A stretch of DNA of 64,000 bases from Rummeliibacillus stabekisii (GCF_007988965.1 NZ_BJVD01000003.1:62001-126000); one strand, 5' to 3'; counted from the first letter of the stretch, positions 1 through 9,030 are shown. Numbers and translations are program-made. Notes: generated from the letters alone by a model not told the origin.

Positions 1-538
1 ATAAGAGAATAAGTATCAAAATAAAAAAGAAAGATTCCGGTATATATAATAATGCCATTAGCATGCACAGGAAACAACAGGACATAGAAAAAGCTAAAAA
101 AGACGTTTTTGTTTGGATAATTGATTTTTTTTCACTCCACAGGATTTCAACGATCCGTCCTCCATCTAACGGCCAAATCGGCAATAAATTCAATAAGAGT
201 AATAAAAGCTGAATTGTTTGCAAGGGCACGCTCAAATTTTGTGGCAAAAAAAAGAGTGCTAGGAGGAATAAGAGAAGAGTGGCAAACGGACCTGCCATGG
301 TAATGAGCAACTGTTGTTGTTTGGTCATTTGCCAGCTCTTGCTGAATTGTATTTCGCCTCCATAAGGCATGATCACACAGGATTTTATATTGGCCCCCAC
401 AAGATATGCAACTATCAGGTGCCCTAACTCATGAATGCACAATGATAAAAATAACAGTGCATAGTTTGCAAACTGTCCTGTCAGAACTAGCCAAACGATG
501 ATAGGCAAAAGTGTTGGGTGAAGCTTCACTTTCAGCAT
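1..538 (-). CDS. spoIVFB: SpoIVFB intramembrane metalloprotease, 3' end cut by window edge
   Basis: Intramembrane zinc protease (M50/site-2 protease family) that cleaves pro-sigma-K in the mother cell. The open frame runs from an ATG at 538 to the window edge without a stop (about 179 codons). The zinc-binding motif HELGH is visible at about residues 32-36, and NLLPIWPLDGGR later supplies the second conserved M50 motif (NxxPxxPLDGGR). Hydrophobic membrane segments flank both. The start overlaps the spoIVFA stop as TAATG, so the two are translationally coupled, as expected for the SpoIVFA-SpoIVFB complex. Identification rests on the motifs and on the minD-spoIVFA-spoIVFB order known from Bacillus. 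The C-terminal CBS region is not in the window. Confidence 0.9.
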   Translation of the reverse strand, partial: MLKVKLHPTLLPIIVWLVLTGQFANYALLFLSLCIHELGHLIVAYLVGANIKSCVIMPYGGEIQFSKSWQMTKQQQLLITMAGPFATLLLFLLALFFLPQNLSVPLQTIQLLLLLLNLLPIWPLDGGRIVEILWSEKKSIIQTKTSFLAFSMSCCFLCMLMALLYIPESFFFILILILL

Positions 539-1059
539 TATTGTAGCCATTCTTTTAATGAACCAGGATCTAAAACGGCACCCTTGCGTTCCACCTGCAA
601 GTAAAACGTGCCCGGCTCCATTGATGATAGGGCTTCGCCTTCTCTAAGCGAGGTATACGGCAAATAATCTAATGTCTTCAATAAGCCATACGTGACCCTC
701 TCTCCCGTATCATATGTAACAGTCATCGTTTTGCCTAGAGACTTTGTGTTGCCTGTAAATGTGACAAAGCCGTCATGCTTCGCGTAAATAGTCATTGGTT
801 TATCATAAGAGAGCAAAACGCCCTTTGAAAAAGTTTGCATTGTATCATAGTTACTGATATACGCATCTGTCACCGGAGCCATAACAGGCACCTTTTCCTC
901 CTCATGGAATACGCTCTTTGTCCACTTTGTTAATATAAATAGGTCATCATTTGAAAGAACGTAATCTGTTACATCGCTCTTTATTATTTGCTTTTTCTCC
1001 AAAAAAAGAACGGTAAATAACATAATCGCAATCCATACAGCAATCTTCCATTTCTTCAA
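538..1059 (-). CDS. spoIVFA: SpoIVFA, regulator of SpoIVFB (M23-like)
   Basis: Membrane protein that holds SpoIVFB and its inhibitor in the outer forespore membrane. One N-terminal hydrophobic segment (WKIAVWIAIMLFTVLFL) is followed by an extracytoplasmic M23/LytM-like beta domain (TYDTGERVTYGLL, LREGEALSSMEPGTFYLQVERKG). The domain lacks the metal-binding HxxxD and HxH residues of active M23 peptidases, which is normal for SpoIVFA. The frame is open up to an ATG at 1134, but a TTG at 1059 with a GGGGGTG Shine-Dalgarno just upstream gives a 173-aa protein beginning at the basic residues before the membrane segment. I prefer that start with moderate confidence. It lies between minD and spoIVFB, as in Bacillus. 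Confidence 0.85.
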   Translation of the reverse strand: MKKWKIAVWIAIMLFTVLFLEKKQIIKSDVTDYVLSNDDLFILTKWTKSVFHEEEKVPVMAPVTDAYISNYDTMQTFSKGVLLSYDKPMTIYAKHDGFVTFTGNTKSLGKTMTVTYDTGERVTYGLLKTLDYLPYTSLREGEALSSMEPGTFYLQVERKGAVLDPGSLKEWLQ

Positions 1060-1182
1060 AACTCCACACCCCCAAAAGACTTTTTCTAATAGTTTATGAG
1101 GCAGTGTGGATAAACAGTACAGAATTATAATCAATCCAAACCTATTACTAATTTTCTTGTACTAGGCTAGGAAACAAGACAA

Positions 1183-1225
1183 TAAAATAAAAAGCCTTTC
1201 GGAAATTCTTTTCCAAAAGACTTTT
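1183..1225 (-). terminator. Intrinsic terminator after minD
   Basis: Inverted repeat (AAAAGCCTTTCGGAAA at 1190-1205 with TTTCCAAAAGACTTTT at 1210-1225) followed on the minus strand by a T-rich run. It lies between minD and spoIVFA and would separate the mre-min transcript from spoIVFAB. Confidence 0.75.
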
Positions 1226-1246
1226 ACATTATGTAGCTATAGACAA

Positions 1247-2044
1247 TTATCTTGAGAACAAGGCTTTGATTTTGGCAAAGACACCTTTATGTTCATTTTC
1301 TAATGTCATAAGCGGCACAGATTCACCTAAAATACGGCGAACAATATTTCGGTAAGCAATAGCTGCTTGTGTAGATGGTTCCATAACGATTGGTTCACCT
1401 TTGTTAGAAGAACGAATAACATGTTCATCATCTGGGATGATACCGAGTAAATCAATGGAAAGATGTGTTGTGATTTCATTTACATCTAGTGCATCTCCAC
1501 TTTTCATCAGTTGCGGCCGAATTCGGTTGATAATCAATTTCGGCGGTTCAATCTCTTCTTTTTCAAGCAATCCAATAATGCGGTCAGCATCACGAACAGC
1601 AGAAATTTCAGGAGTTGTCACAACAATTGCACGATCAGCTCCTGCTATTGCGTTTTTATAGCCTTGCTCAATCCCTGCTGGACAGTCTATTAAAACATAG
1701 TCGAACTCAAGCTTTAATTCGTCTATCAGAGTTTTCATCTGTTGTGGTGTCACAGCGTTTTTATCAGACGTTTGAGCTGCAGGCAAAAGATAAAGCAATT
1801 CATCAAAGCGCTTATCTTTCACTAATGCTTGATGGACCTTACAACGTCCTTCAATCGTATCTACTAAGTCGTAAATAATCCGATTTTCTAACCCTAGAAT
1901 AACATCTAGATTTCGTAAACCGATGTCTGTATCGACCAAGCAAACTTTTTTATTTTGAAGTGCCAATGCAGTACCTAAATTAGCTGTAGTAGTTGTTTTA
2001 CCTACTCCACCTTTACCCGAAGTAATTACAATAGCTTCACCCAC
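1247..2044 (-). CDS. minD: Septum site-determining ATPase MinD
   Basis: Deviant Walker A ATPase of the ParA/MinD family that binds the membrane as a dimer and recruits MinC to block FtsZ rings at the poles. The signature GKGGVGKTT (residues 10-18) is present, followed by DTDIGLRNLD and the switch/Walker B region DYVLIDCPAGIE. The C-terminus GVFAKIKALFSR is the amphipathic membrane-targeting helix typical of MinD. It has 265 residues, the usual length. The start is a GTG preceded by GGGAGGAAG and lies one base after the minC stop, so minC and minD are coupled. Seen: all motifs. Known: the MinCD role in Bacilli. Confidence 0.97.
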   Translation of the reverse strand: MGEAIVITSGKGGVGKTTTTANLGTALALQNKKVCLVDTDIGLRNLDVILGLENRIIYDLVDTIEGRCKVHQALVKDKRFDELLYLLPAAQTSDKNAVTPQQMKTLIDELKLEFDYVLIDCPAGIEQGYKNAIAGADRAIVVTTPEISAVRDADRIIGLLEKEEIEPPKLIINRIRPQLMKSGDALDVNEITTHLSIDLLGIIPDDEHVIRSSNKGEPIVMEPSTQAAIAYRNIVRRILGESVPLMTLENEHKGVFAKIKALFSR

Positions 2045-2045
2045 A

Positions 2046-2726
2046 TTAGCTTCCTCCCTTAAATGTCGATAAATTTGGTCTCAGATTTCGTAAATCCTGC
2101 AACCGATCAATCGCAATGCGGCCGTTTGTATGAATATACGCACATTCCATTTCAGGTTTGTTTGCGAGAATGGTAATTTCATTGGTCATTAATTCCATTA
2201 AATCGGCAATCATTAGGTGTGTCGCTTCAAGCCATGAGGCTGCGATTACACTATCGCGATTGCCGTTAAACCCCGCATGCGCCATTCCCTTTAATCGGCC
2301 CATTACATAAATACTGCCGCCAGCAACCACTTTGCCATTCGGATTTACATCCCCAATGACAACAAGGTCACCGTCAGCCTTTATTTCTTGTCCAGATCGT
2401 ACAATACCTATGTAAGTAGATGATTGGTTTCTCAAAAGCTTTTCATTGCATTCTTCCATCGTAATTACGTCGCTCTTAATCTTTGTCACTTTTAATGACT
2501 TTGATTCTTGAACAATATGGAGAATTTCTTTCAGCTGCTCTTGGTTGCAATATCGATTTCCTACATGGATAGTAACTTCTGCTTGTCCTTCGAGCCCTTC
2601 CTCTGTGACTTTGCGCTTTAATTCATCTAATAAATCAGAGTAAGCGCACTGATCATCTAGCTGAAGCACGAGCCCTTCTTTCGTTCCTTTAATTAAGACT
2701 AGCTGCTTAGTTGTCAAATGCTTCAC
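2046..2726 (-). CDS. minC: Septum site-determining protein MinC
   Basis: FtsZ assembly inhibitor that works with MinD. It has 226 residues: an N-terminal FtsZ-binding domain (about 1-105) and a C-terminal beta-helix dimerisation and MinD-binding domain. The latter shows the family motifs RSGQEIKADGDLVVIGDVNPNG and GSIYVMGRLKGMAHAG. The start is a GTG codon. It follows mreD closely, with minD one base downstream, so it belongs to the mreBCD-minCD operon known from Bacillus. The normal length and intact motifs suggest a functional protein. Confidence 0.96.
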   Translation of the reverse strand: MKHLTTKQLVLIKGTKEGLVLQLDDQCAYSDLLDELKRKVTEEGLEGQAEVTIHVGNRYCNQEQLKEILHIVQESKSLKVTKIKSDVITMEECNEKLLRNQSSTYIGIVRSGQEIKADGDLVVIGDVNPNGKVVAGGSIYVMGRLKGMAHAGFNGNRDSVIAASWLEATHLMIADLMELMTNEITILANKPEMECAYIHTNGRIAIDRLQDLRNLRPNLSTFKGGS

Positions 2727-2740
2727 CTCACGCTTCTCTG

Positions 2741-3268
2741 CTATAACGTTGATTGATTTGCCTTTAATAACACACGAGCTTCGATTAAATACTTAAACGT
2801 CCATCCGAGCATGATGAGATAAATAGAATTGGCAATCATGGTTGGAATCAACCGTTGATTTAAAAATTCTGTAAAGGGTACAGACGTAAAAGAAATGAGT
2901 AAGAAAAATTGGTTCAAGACAATTTCCAAAAGCGCTACAAGCACTAAGGAAAGAATGGTAGTAATAGCAAGATGTTGATGTATATATTTCACTGTAGAAC
3001 CCGCCACAAAACAAATGAACGGATACAAGAATGTATATAATCCAATAATATCAATATAGAAAATATCATACAATACCCCAAATATTAATCCATACATCAT
3101 TGCCCGCTTACGATCATAATAAATTGACAAAAAGATTAAATACAGAATTAAAAACCGCGGCACTAAATAATAGAGATGGCCATGCCATTCGATGGGTGAA
3201 TACAATGAAAAACCAGGTTCCAAAAAGAAGAGCACAACAGCAACAAACGGAATTAGAAATCGCGCCAT
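2741..3268 (-). CDS. mreD: Rod shape-determining membrane protein MreD
   Basis: Small polytopic membrane protein of the elongasome, 175 residues with about five hydrophobic helices and very few soluble stretches, as is usual for MreD. The start ATG overlaps the mreC stop (TAATG at 3266-3270), indicating translational coupling. Sequence conservation in this family is low, so the call rests on size, hydrophobicity and position between mreC and minC. In-frame motifs such as SIYYDRKRAMMYGLIFGVLYDIFY fit the family. Confidence 0.93.
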   Translation of the reverse strand: MARFLIPFVAVVLFFLEPGFSLYSPIEWHGHLYYLVPRFLILYLIFLSIYYDRKRAMMYGLIFGVLYDIFYIDIIGLYTFLYPFICFVAGSTVKYIHQHLAITTILSLVLVALLEIVLNQFFLLISFTSVPFTEFLNQRLIPTMIANSIYLIMLGWTFKYLIEARVLLKANQSTL

Positions 3269-4170
3269 TACTTTTGATCTCCTCCGTCTGTTTTAGTTGA
3301 TTTGTCTGTATTAGCTCCATCTGAACCGTCAATAGCAATTGACTGGCGTTTGGCAATTACCACATGATCAAGCATAGAAAAATCAGCTGCCGGTTTAACA
3401 TAAGCAAGTTTTGTCAACCCATAGTCATCTGTAGAAACCTTTGTAACCTCTCCAATTAAGATACCTTTAGGAAATATACCGCCAAGGCCGGATGTCGTTA
3501 CTTTATCACCTTTTTTAACAGCAAGGCTTGAATCAATCCGTTTTAAGACTAATTCGCTGCGCTTTGGATCAAACCCTTCTATTAAACCAAATGCCTCTGT
3601 TTTTTTATTCGCAATCACAGCAGATACACGATAATTTGTATTATTTGTCGATAGAAGTTCTACTTGGGATGTATAAGGTGTAGTTTGTACTATCTTACCA
3701 ATCAATCCCTTAGATGTAAGCACTGCCATATTTACTTTTACGCCGTTCATTGAACCTTCATTTAAAATCAGCTTTTCTTCCCATTGGTCAGGGTTTCGTG
3801 CAATTACATTAGCCTGAATCGGATTGAAGTTGCGCAAATCATCTTTTTTATCAACTAAATCTTTTAACTTGTCATTTTCTACTTTTAATTCATTGACTTT
3901 AGCTTGTAATGTGCCGAATTCCTCCAAGCGCGATTTTAAACGTTTATTCTCTTCATACGTATTCATTAAATCGTCTACATTATTGACTAATCCTGTAATA
4001 TAGCTTGCAGGCTTAGCAACAATCGATTGTCCAAAACCAACCGTATCTTTAATAATCTGCTCGGGAAGCGAGGCTTGTCGATCACGTAAGGTAAAGCTAA
4101 TCAATGCCACTAAGAGGATTACGCCGACAAGCAGCAATATTAATCGCTTATTCGAAAAAAACTGTGGCAT
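3268..4170 (-). CDS. mreC: Rod shape-determining protein MreC
   Basis: Bitopic scaffold protein of the cell-elongation complex, linking cytoplasmic MreB to wall synthases. It has one N-terminal membrane helix (residues about 9-26), then a coiled coil (about 70-110, NELKVENDKLKDLVDKKDD), then two extracellular beta-barrels with family motifs NEGSMNGVKVNMAVLTSKGLIGKI and GDKVTTSGLGGIFPKGILIG. The last 25 residues are charged and low complexity. It is 300 residues, within the normal range, and lies directly downstream of mreB in the usual mreBCD order. Confidence 0.96.
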   Translation of the reverse strand: MPQFFSNKRLILLLVGVILLVALISFTLRDRQASLPEQIIKDTVGFGQSIVAKPASYITGLVNNVDDLMNTYEENKRLKSRLEEFGTLQAKVNELKVENDKLKDLVDKKDDLRNFNPIQANVIARNPDQWEEKLILNEGSMNGVKVNMAVLTSKGLIGKIVQTTPYTSQVELLSTNNTNYRVSAVIANKKTEAFGLIEGFDPKRSELVLKRIDSSLAVKKGDKVTTSGLGGIFPKGILIGEVTKVSTDDYGLTKLAYVKPAADFSMLDHVVIAKRQSIAIDGSDGANTDKSTKTDGGDQK

Positions 4171-4184
4171 TGCCTATTTCCCCC

Positions 4185-5231
4185 TTATTTTGATTGGTGG
4201 CGACGCATTAAATCGATATTGTCAAGTGCCATACCAGTTCCGATCGCTACACAGTCTAATGGGTTTTCTGCAATAAATACAGGCATATTTGTTTCGTCGC
4301 TGATCACTTTGTCCAAGTTTTTAAGCAGCGCGCCACCGCCAGTAAGTACAATTCCTCGTTCCATTACATCAGCAGATAATTCTGGTGGCGTTTGTTCTAG
4401 TGTTTTCTTTACGCCGTCAATAATAGCCGCAATCGACTCTTTTAAAGCATCTACAATTTCAATAGATGTGATTTCAATAGTTTTAGGAAGTCCTGTCACA
4501 AGATCGCGACCACGAATTTCCATTGTCTCTACTTCACCTTCTGGGCTAGCAGAACCGATTTCCATTTTGATAGTTTCAGCTGTACGTTCACCGATTGTCA
4601 GGTTGTATGTTTTACGGATATAAGCTGTAATAGCAGCATCCATCGCATCACCGCCAACACGGACAGATTCACTTGTTACAATACCACCTAATGAAATTAC
4701 CGCTACTTCTGATGTACCGCCACCGATATCAACTACCATACTACCTGTAGGTTCCCAGACTGGTAGATTTGCGCCAATCGCAGCTGCAAACGGTTCTTCA
4801 ATTGTGTATGCTTCTTTTGCGCCAGCTTGGCGAGAGGCATCAATAACGGCACGCTGTTCTACTGAAGTAATACCATATGGTACACAAATCATCACATTTG
4901 GTTTTTTCCAGTTGCCGCCTGAAGCTTTCATTGCTTCTTTCATATAATACTCAATCATTGTTGTAGTAATGTCGAAATCTGCAATAACTCCGTCTTTCAT
5001 CGGACGAATAGCTACAATAGATCCTGGTGTACGACCGATCATATTTTTCGCATCATTACCAACTGCTACAATTTCACCTGTTTTTGTATTCTTCGCTACT
5101 ACTGATGGTTCACGAAGCACAATGCCTTTTCCTTTTAAAAATACCAATGTATTTGCTGTGCCGAGGTCAATCCCGACATCTTTTCCACCTAATCCAAACA
5201 CGTTTTGTTCTTCCTTTCTATTTTTAGCCAT
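4185..5231 (-). CDS. mreB: Rod shape-determining protein MreB (actin-like)
   Basis: Bacterial actin that forms membrane-attached filaments directing lateral wall synthesis. It has 348 residues with actin-fold ATP-binding signatures: phosphate 1 [12 protein letters not shown] (about 20-31), phosphate 2 [18 protein letters not shown], and the adenosine motif [15 protein letters not shown] near the C-terminus. It is the first gene of the mreBCD-minCD series. The 65-bp gap to radC contains a TATAAT-like box on the minus strand (about 5269-5274), so a promoter just upstream is plausible. Confidence 0.97.
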   Translation of the reverse strand: MAKNRKEEQNVFGLGGKDVGIDLGTANTLVFLKGKGIVLREPSVVAKNTKTGEIVAVGNDAKNMIGRTPGSIVAIRPMKDGVIADFDITTTMIEYYMKEAMKASGGNWKKPNVMICVPYGITSVEQRAVIDASRQAGAKEAYTIEEPFAAAIGANLPVWEPTGSMVVDIGGGTSEVAVISLGGIVTSESVRVGGDAMDAAITAYIRKTYNLTIGERTAETIKMEIGSASPEGEVETMEIRGRDLVTGLPKTIEITSIEIVDALKESIAAIIDGVKKTLEQTPPELSADVMERGIVLTGGGALLKNLDKVISDETNMPVFIAENPLDCVAIGTGMALDNIDLMRRHQSK

Positions 5232-5296
5232 AAACTTTAAGAAGTCTTGAAAATCATACGTTTCATTATAACGGATAAGTAGGAAAAATTACAGTA

Positions 5297-5995
5297 CTAC
5301 ATATAACCTTTCTCTTTTAAACTTATAAATTGATGATCTCCTATAATTACGTGGTCAAGAAGCTCAATCCCCATAATTAAACCAGCTTCTTGCAAACGCT
5401 TCGTCACGTCTATATCTTCCGGACTTGGAGCAGGGTTACCACTTGGGTGGTTGTGTGCGCAAATGATAGAAGCAGCCGAACGTTTTACCGCTTCACGAAA
5501 TACTTCCCGTGGGTGCACAATGCTTGCATTTAAACTACCGATAAAAATCGTTTGCTGATGAATAATTTGATTTTTGACATTTAAAAAGAGCGTCACAAAG
5601 TTTTCTTGCAAAAGCGATGTCATATCCGGCATTAAATAATTCGCTGCGTCCTTTGGAGAACGAATCGTATAGCGTTCGTCTGTCCTCTGCTTATGTAGTC
5701 TTTTGCCAAGTTCTATGGAAGCTAAAAGTTGAATCGCCTTTGCCTCACCAATCCCCTTAATTGCGGTGATTTCTTCAATTGTTGCATTTTTCAGCTCATG
5801 CAGCTTTTCAAAGTGCGTCAATATACGATTAGAAAGATGAAGCACCGATTCTTTTTTTGTGCCTGTCCGCAGCAATATAGCGATGAGTTCTTGATTCGAT
5901 AAACTTTCGGCTCCTTGCCTTTTAAGACGTTCTCTTGGTCTATCATCAACATGCACATCGCGGATCATCATGGGAAGGTCCATATTAGTGGCCAT
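5297..5995 (-). CDS. radC: RadC family protein (JAB/MPN domain)
   Basis: JAB1/MPN-fold protein historically named RadC, 232 residues. The N-terminal helix-hairpin-helix region (about 30-95, with GIGEAKAIQLLASIELGKR) precedes the metalloprotease-like domain, which carries the intact metal-binding motif CAHNHPSGNPAPSPEDIDVT (HxHxS...D). The biochemical role of RadC is unsettled, and DNA-repair claims were withdrawn for E. coli. It overlaps the maf-like gene upstream by 11 bases. An ATG four codons into the frame is an alternative start. The maf-radC-mreB order matches Bacillus. Confidence 0.93.
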   Translation of the reverse strand: MATNMDLPMMIRDVHVDDRPRERLKRQGAESLSNQELIAILLRTGTKKESVLHLSNRILTHFEKLHELKNATIEEITAIKGIGEAKAIQLLASIELGKRLHKQRTDERYTIRSPKDAANYLMPDMTSLLQENFVTLFLNVKNQIIHQQTIFIGSLNASIVHPREVFREAVKRSAASIICAHNHPSGNPAPSPEDIDVTKRLQEAGLIMGIELLDHVIIGDHQFISLKEKGYM

Positions 5996-6596
5996 GCACT
6001 TCCGCCTCCTCTGATGCCGACATAATCCCTTTTTCGCTCAAAAAGTCTTTTAATATTTTGGTAGGAAGCCCTGCAACATTATATTTGCAGCCATCTATCC
6101 TACTGACTAAGTTCTGTCCGACTCCCATAATATTATAACCAATATCTTGTTCGAAAGGTTCCCCTGTTTCAATGTATTGTTGGATTATTTTCTCTGACAA
6201 GCATTTCATCGTCACATCTGATGCAACAACAAAAGACGAGAGCTGTTGATCATATCGGATCCCTACAGCTGTCGTCACGCGGTGTTGCCTATTAGATAAG
6301 CGTTTTAGAAAGTTTCTTGCTTCATTTTTGGATTGGGGCAATGGCAAAAGAGTGCCCTCTATGCTAATAACGCGCTTCACATGCAAATAACAAAGCGACT
6401 CATGAGGTGCTTTCATACGAAGCAATTTGATGACAACGGTTGTATTAGCATATTCGAAAGGATTTTCCGGCAAATGATCACCCACCGGGATGTGTTGATG
6501 TGTGGTTGAAAAAGGCAGTTGAAGCTCTTCAAAAAGTTCTTCACAATTTCCCTCAGGATTCAATAGAATGATATTTTTCTTTAAAACGATAGACAT
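5985..6596 (-). CDS. Degenerate Maf-like protein (catalytic motifs lost)
   Basis: It occupies the maf position between spoIIB and radC and aligns along its length with Maf nucleotide pyrophosphatases. Shared stretches include EELQLPFS, FLKRLSNRQHRVTTAVGI, CLSEKIIQQYIETGEPFEQ and IDGCKYNVAGLP. Every diagnostic catalytic segment is changed. The SPRRKEL loop reads NPEGNCEEL, the GADT active-site acid region reads HVKR, the GKP segment reads PLP, and AGAYGIQG reads DIGYNIMG. It has 203 residues, an intact frame and a strong GGGGGAGAG ribosome site, so it is a maintained protein rather than an obvious pseudogene. Loss of nucleotide pyrophosphatase activity is inferred; a structural or septation role is possible. 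Confidence 0.75.
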   Translation of the reverse strand: MSIVLKKNIILLNPEGNCEELFEELQLPFSTTHQHIPVGDHLPENPFEYANTTVVIKLLRMKAPHESLCYLHVKRVISIEGTLLPLPQSKNEARNFLKRLSNRQHRVTTAVGIRYDQQLSSFVVASDVTMKCLSEKIIQQYIETGEPFEQDIGYNIMGVGQNLVSRIDGCKYNVAGLPTKILKDFLSEKGIMSASEEAEVHGH

Positions 6597-6690
6597 GTGC
6601 TCTCCCCCTTTTTGCTATCATAATCGACCAGTACAAATAAGGGAAATTACGGAAAATAGGTGAAATTTATTTTTTGTATGCTTTAACAGT

Positions 6691-7320
6691 TTAAAATTTA
6701 ATATTAAGGCAGTCGTTTTGGGCTGCATAATGAGCCAATAACTGCAATTTTACACTTTCTAATTCTTTGGATCCTTTAGTAACTGCCTTCACATTCGTAT
6801 TCCAATTCATTGGTAATACTGTTGATTTTTTAGAATTATTAAAATTTAATTTCGACAAGTTGTCGGCTCTAAGCATCTGTGGTAACATTTTTAATCCTTG
6901 TTCATCACAACTAGCTCCTGACAATGCGAAAGGTTTGATGAAGGAATCTTTATTGACAATTTTTTTGATATTCTTTTCTCTATGGTCAATCCCGCCCCAT
7001 AAGTAATATTGTTTTCCTGCTGGCACAATTGCGACGTTCACTAATTCAGGATGACCTGCTAGAAAATCATTTGCAGCTTGTTCAGATGAATACACGCCGT
7101 ATTGCATGGCATAGAACTTTGATTCGCTACTCGTATTTTTTACTTTTTGCAATGCGCTGCTTTTCGGTAATTCCTTTTCCTCAGCGATTGTCCGTTTTTC
7201 AGCAGCATTTAGGATGAAAAAGAAGAGCAATACCCCTGCTACTCCAATCAAAATGCCATGTACTACTGCAGCCATCATAAAATGTGTCTTTTCTCGTTTC
7301 TTGCCACGATTAAATTTCAT
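6691..7320 (-). CDS. spoIIB: SpoIIB-like sporulation protein (SPOR-type domain)
   Basis: Single-pass membrane protein with a basic cytoplasmic N-terminus (KFNRGKKREK), a membrane helix (about 15-40) and an extracytoplasmic SPOR-like region (FYAMQYGVYSSEQAANDFL ... VAIVPAGKQYYLWGGI). SPOR domains bind denuded glycan at division septa; SpoIIB in Bacillus acts at the engulfing sporulation septum. Sequence identity is weak, so the name rests on topology, the SPOR-like motif and its position between comC/pilD and maf. Clear ribosome site GGGAGGAGTGATG. It is 209 residues, shorter than B. subtilis SpoIIB. Confidence 0.75.
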   Translation of the reverse strand: MKFNRGKKREKTHFMMAAVVHGILIGVAGVLLFFFILNAAEKRTIAEEKELPKSSALQKVKNTSSESKFYAMQYGVYSSEQAANDFLAGHPELVNVAIVPAGKQYYLWGGIDHREKNIKKIVNKDSFIKPFALSGASCDEQGLKMLPQMLRADNLSKLNFNNSKKSTVLPMNWNTNVKAVTKGSKELESVKLQLLAHYAAQNDCLNIKF

Positions 7321-7356
7321 GTCATCACTCCTCCCTATTACCCTATCAGAAATGGC

Positions 7357-7390
7357 ATAAAAAAAGACAAGACTGCTGTCGCCTTGTCCT
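7357..7390 (-). terminator. Terminator at the end of the pilus operon
   Basis: GACAAG (7366-7371) pairs with CTTGTC (7383-7388), extended by flanking bases, and is followed on the minus strand by a run of T. It sits between the prepilin peptidase gene and spoIIB. Confidence 0.75.
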
Positions 7391-7404
7391 AAAAACTTTT
7401 CTCT

Positions 7405-8169
7405 TTAAAAAAACAAATTACTGTACCATTCGAGCAAGTTCTCGCCGTAAAAATAGACGATTAAACTTGCTAACGCAATCCAAGGACCAAAAGGGATTGG
7501 CTGTTTGCGTCCTTTTTTCTGCCATAGTATACCGATAAGGCCTGCTACAAGCCCAATGAGTGCTGATAGAAAGAGTGCCAGCATTGTATGCTGGATACCA
7601 AGTACAAGGCCAATGACAAAGAATAACTTAATATCTCCGCCACCCATTCCTCCTTTTGAAACAAGTGCAATCAAAAATAAAATACTAAAGCCGATCACCG
7701 CTCCAGCAAATGCGTCCCACCAGGGTTCAAGCGGCGATACCACTCGTAAAATGATCAATATAAGCCCAAAAGGCAATAAAACTTTATCAGGGATTAACAT
7801 ATAGACGATATCAGAAACGGTGATAATTACCAATAATGATATAAAGAGAAGAGCGACAATTAGCTCTCGAGAAGGCCCGAAATGCAAATAAGCAAGCCCG
7901 AAAAAAAGGCCTGTCAACAATTCCATAAAAGGATGGAAAAAACCAATTTTCGCATCACAAGTTCGGCATTTCCCTCTTAGGAATAGATAGGACAAGACAG
8001 GCACTAAATCCAACGCTGACAAACGCCGCCCGCATCCTTCACAATGAGAAGGTGGTGACACGATAGACTCATGCCGTGGCACCCTTAATCCCACAACATT
8101 ATAAAAAGAACCAAAAACAAAGCCAAAAATCATACATACCATCGCATACACAATATCCAAATTAGTCAC
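7405..8169 (-). CDS. pilD: Type 4 prepilin peptidase (PilD/ComC)
   Basis: Polytopic aspartic protease that removes the leader of type IV prepilins and competence pseudopilins and methylates the new N-terminus. It has 254 residues. The cytosolic zinc four-cysteine motif (CEGCGRR ... CRTCDAK, about 42-75) is present, as are both catalytic aspartates in TVSDIVYMLIPD and GMGGGDIKLFF. About seven to eight hydrophobic helices. It is the last gene of the pilus operon, 3 bp after pilO, but also occupies the comC position next to spoIIB. It therefore probably serves both the pilus and the competence pseudopilus. Confidence 0.95.
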   Translation of the reverse strand: MTNLDIVYAMVCMIFGFVFGSFYNVVGLRVPRHESIVSPPSHCEGCGRRLSALDLVPVLSYLFLRGKCRTCDAKIGFFHPFMELLTGLFFGLAYLHFGPSRELIVALLFISLLVIITVSDIVYMLIPDKVLLPFGLILIILRVVSPLEPWWDAFAGAVIGFSILFLIALVSKGGMGGGDIKLFFVIGLVLGIQHTMLALFLSALIGLVAGLIGILWQKKGRKQPIPFGPWIALASLIVYFYGENLLEWYSNLFF

Positions 8170-8172
8170 TTC

Positions 8173-9030
8173 CTATTTCACGTTTTGATCATCCACTTGA
8201 CCGACATAATAGAAAGTTGTAAGTTGAATGGTCGCTTGCAATAACTCGTCCTTTGTATTTTCTTCTGAATCTGTTGATGCTTCAACGTCTTTATTCGGGG
8301 ATTCATACGTCACTGCATCTATACGCATAATTCGCGGCAATATCTCAATTTCCTTTAAAAACTCTTTAATTTCTTTTTCACCTTTCGCTGCGACCGTCAC
8401 ATTCATCGTAACCAGCTTTAATGAATCTGGTAGACTATCAAGCGAAATCGGAGAAACAGGCAATGTCTCATCATTATTTTGTTCGTTTGTTACCACTTCG
8501 TTTGCATTTTCAGTATTTGTATTATTAATCGTTTTAGCATCAGTTGTCGTCTGAGCATTTGTATTTTCATCTGTATTTATATCGCCTGTTGCTTGGGCTT
8601 GGCCATTTGATGCATTGTTAGCATTAGTTGATTGGCCGTTATCCAAATTATTATCTTCAATAGTAGTTTGTAGAGTTTCCTTTACTGACGCATCATAGTT
8701 GTTAAACGCCATATCCACTATCTGCGTATCACTGGCCAATTCGACTTGTTCTATCGATTTAATTAAATCACTCAATTCAATTGATGTCGGTACCTTAGCC
8801 ATCAACTCTGTCGGACTTTTTTTCGTTGCTTGCTGATTTTCTTTCATTGTTTTAATTTGATTATTTAGAGTAACTTCTTCTACTCGTGCATCTTTTATCT
8901 GCGCATTCAGTGCATCTCTCTCTTCCATTTTCGGCATAAGAAGATAGTAGTATATCGCAAATGCTATTAAGAAGACGAGCGCAATAACTAGAATGGTTGT
9001 CACTTTTTTATTTTGTCCGAGTGAGTTCAT
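8173..9030 (-). CDS. pilO: PilO-like pilus assembly protein
   Basis: Inner-membrane alignment-complex protein of type IV pili. It has 285 residues: one N-terminal membrane helix (about 10-31), a coiled coil (about 33-70, RDALNAQIKDARVEEVTLNNQI), then a PilO-like ferredoxin-fold half. The middle (about 115-185) is a long Asn/Thr-rich low-complexity insert (NTDENTNAQTTTDAKTINNTNTE segments) not usual in PilO; it probably forms a flexible extracytoplasmic spacer. The start overlaps pilN by 4 bases. The call rests on topology and the pilMNO order. Confidence 0.85.
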   Translation of the reverse strand: MNSLGQNKKVTTILVIALVFLIAFAIYYYLLMPKMEERDALNAQIKDARVEEVTLNNQIKTMKENQQATKKSPTELMAKVPTSIELSDLIKSIEQVELASDTQIVDMAFNNYDASVKETLQTTIEDNNLDNGQSTNANNASNGQAQATGDINTDENTNAQTTTDAKTINNTNTENANEVVTNEQNNDETLPVSPISLDSLPDSLKLVTMNVTVAAKGEKEIKEFLKEIEILPRIMRIDAVTYESPNKDVEASTDSEENTKDELLQATIQLTTFYYVGQVDDQNVK

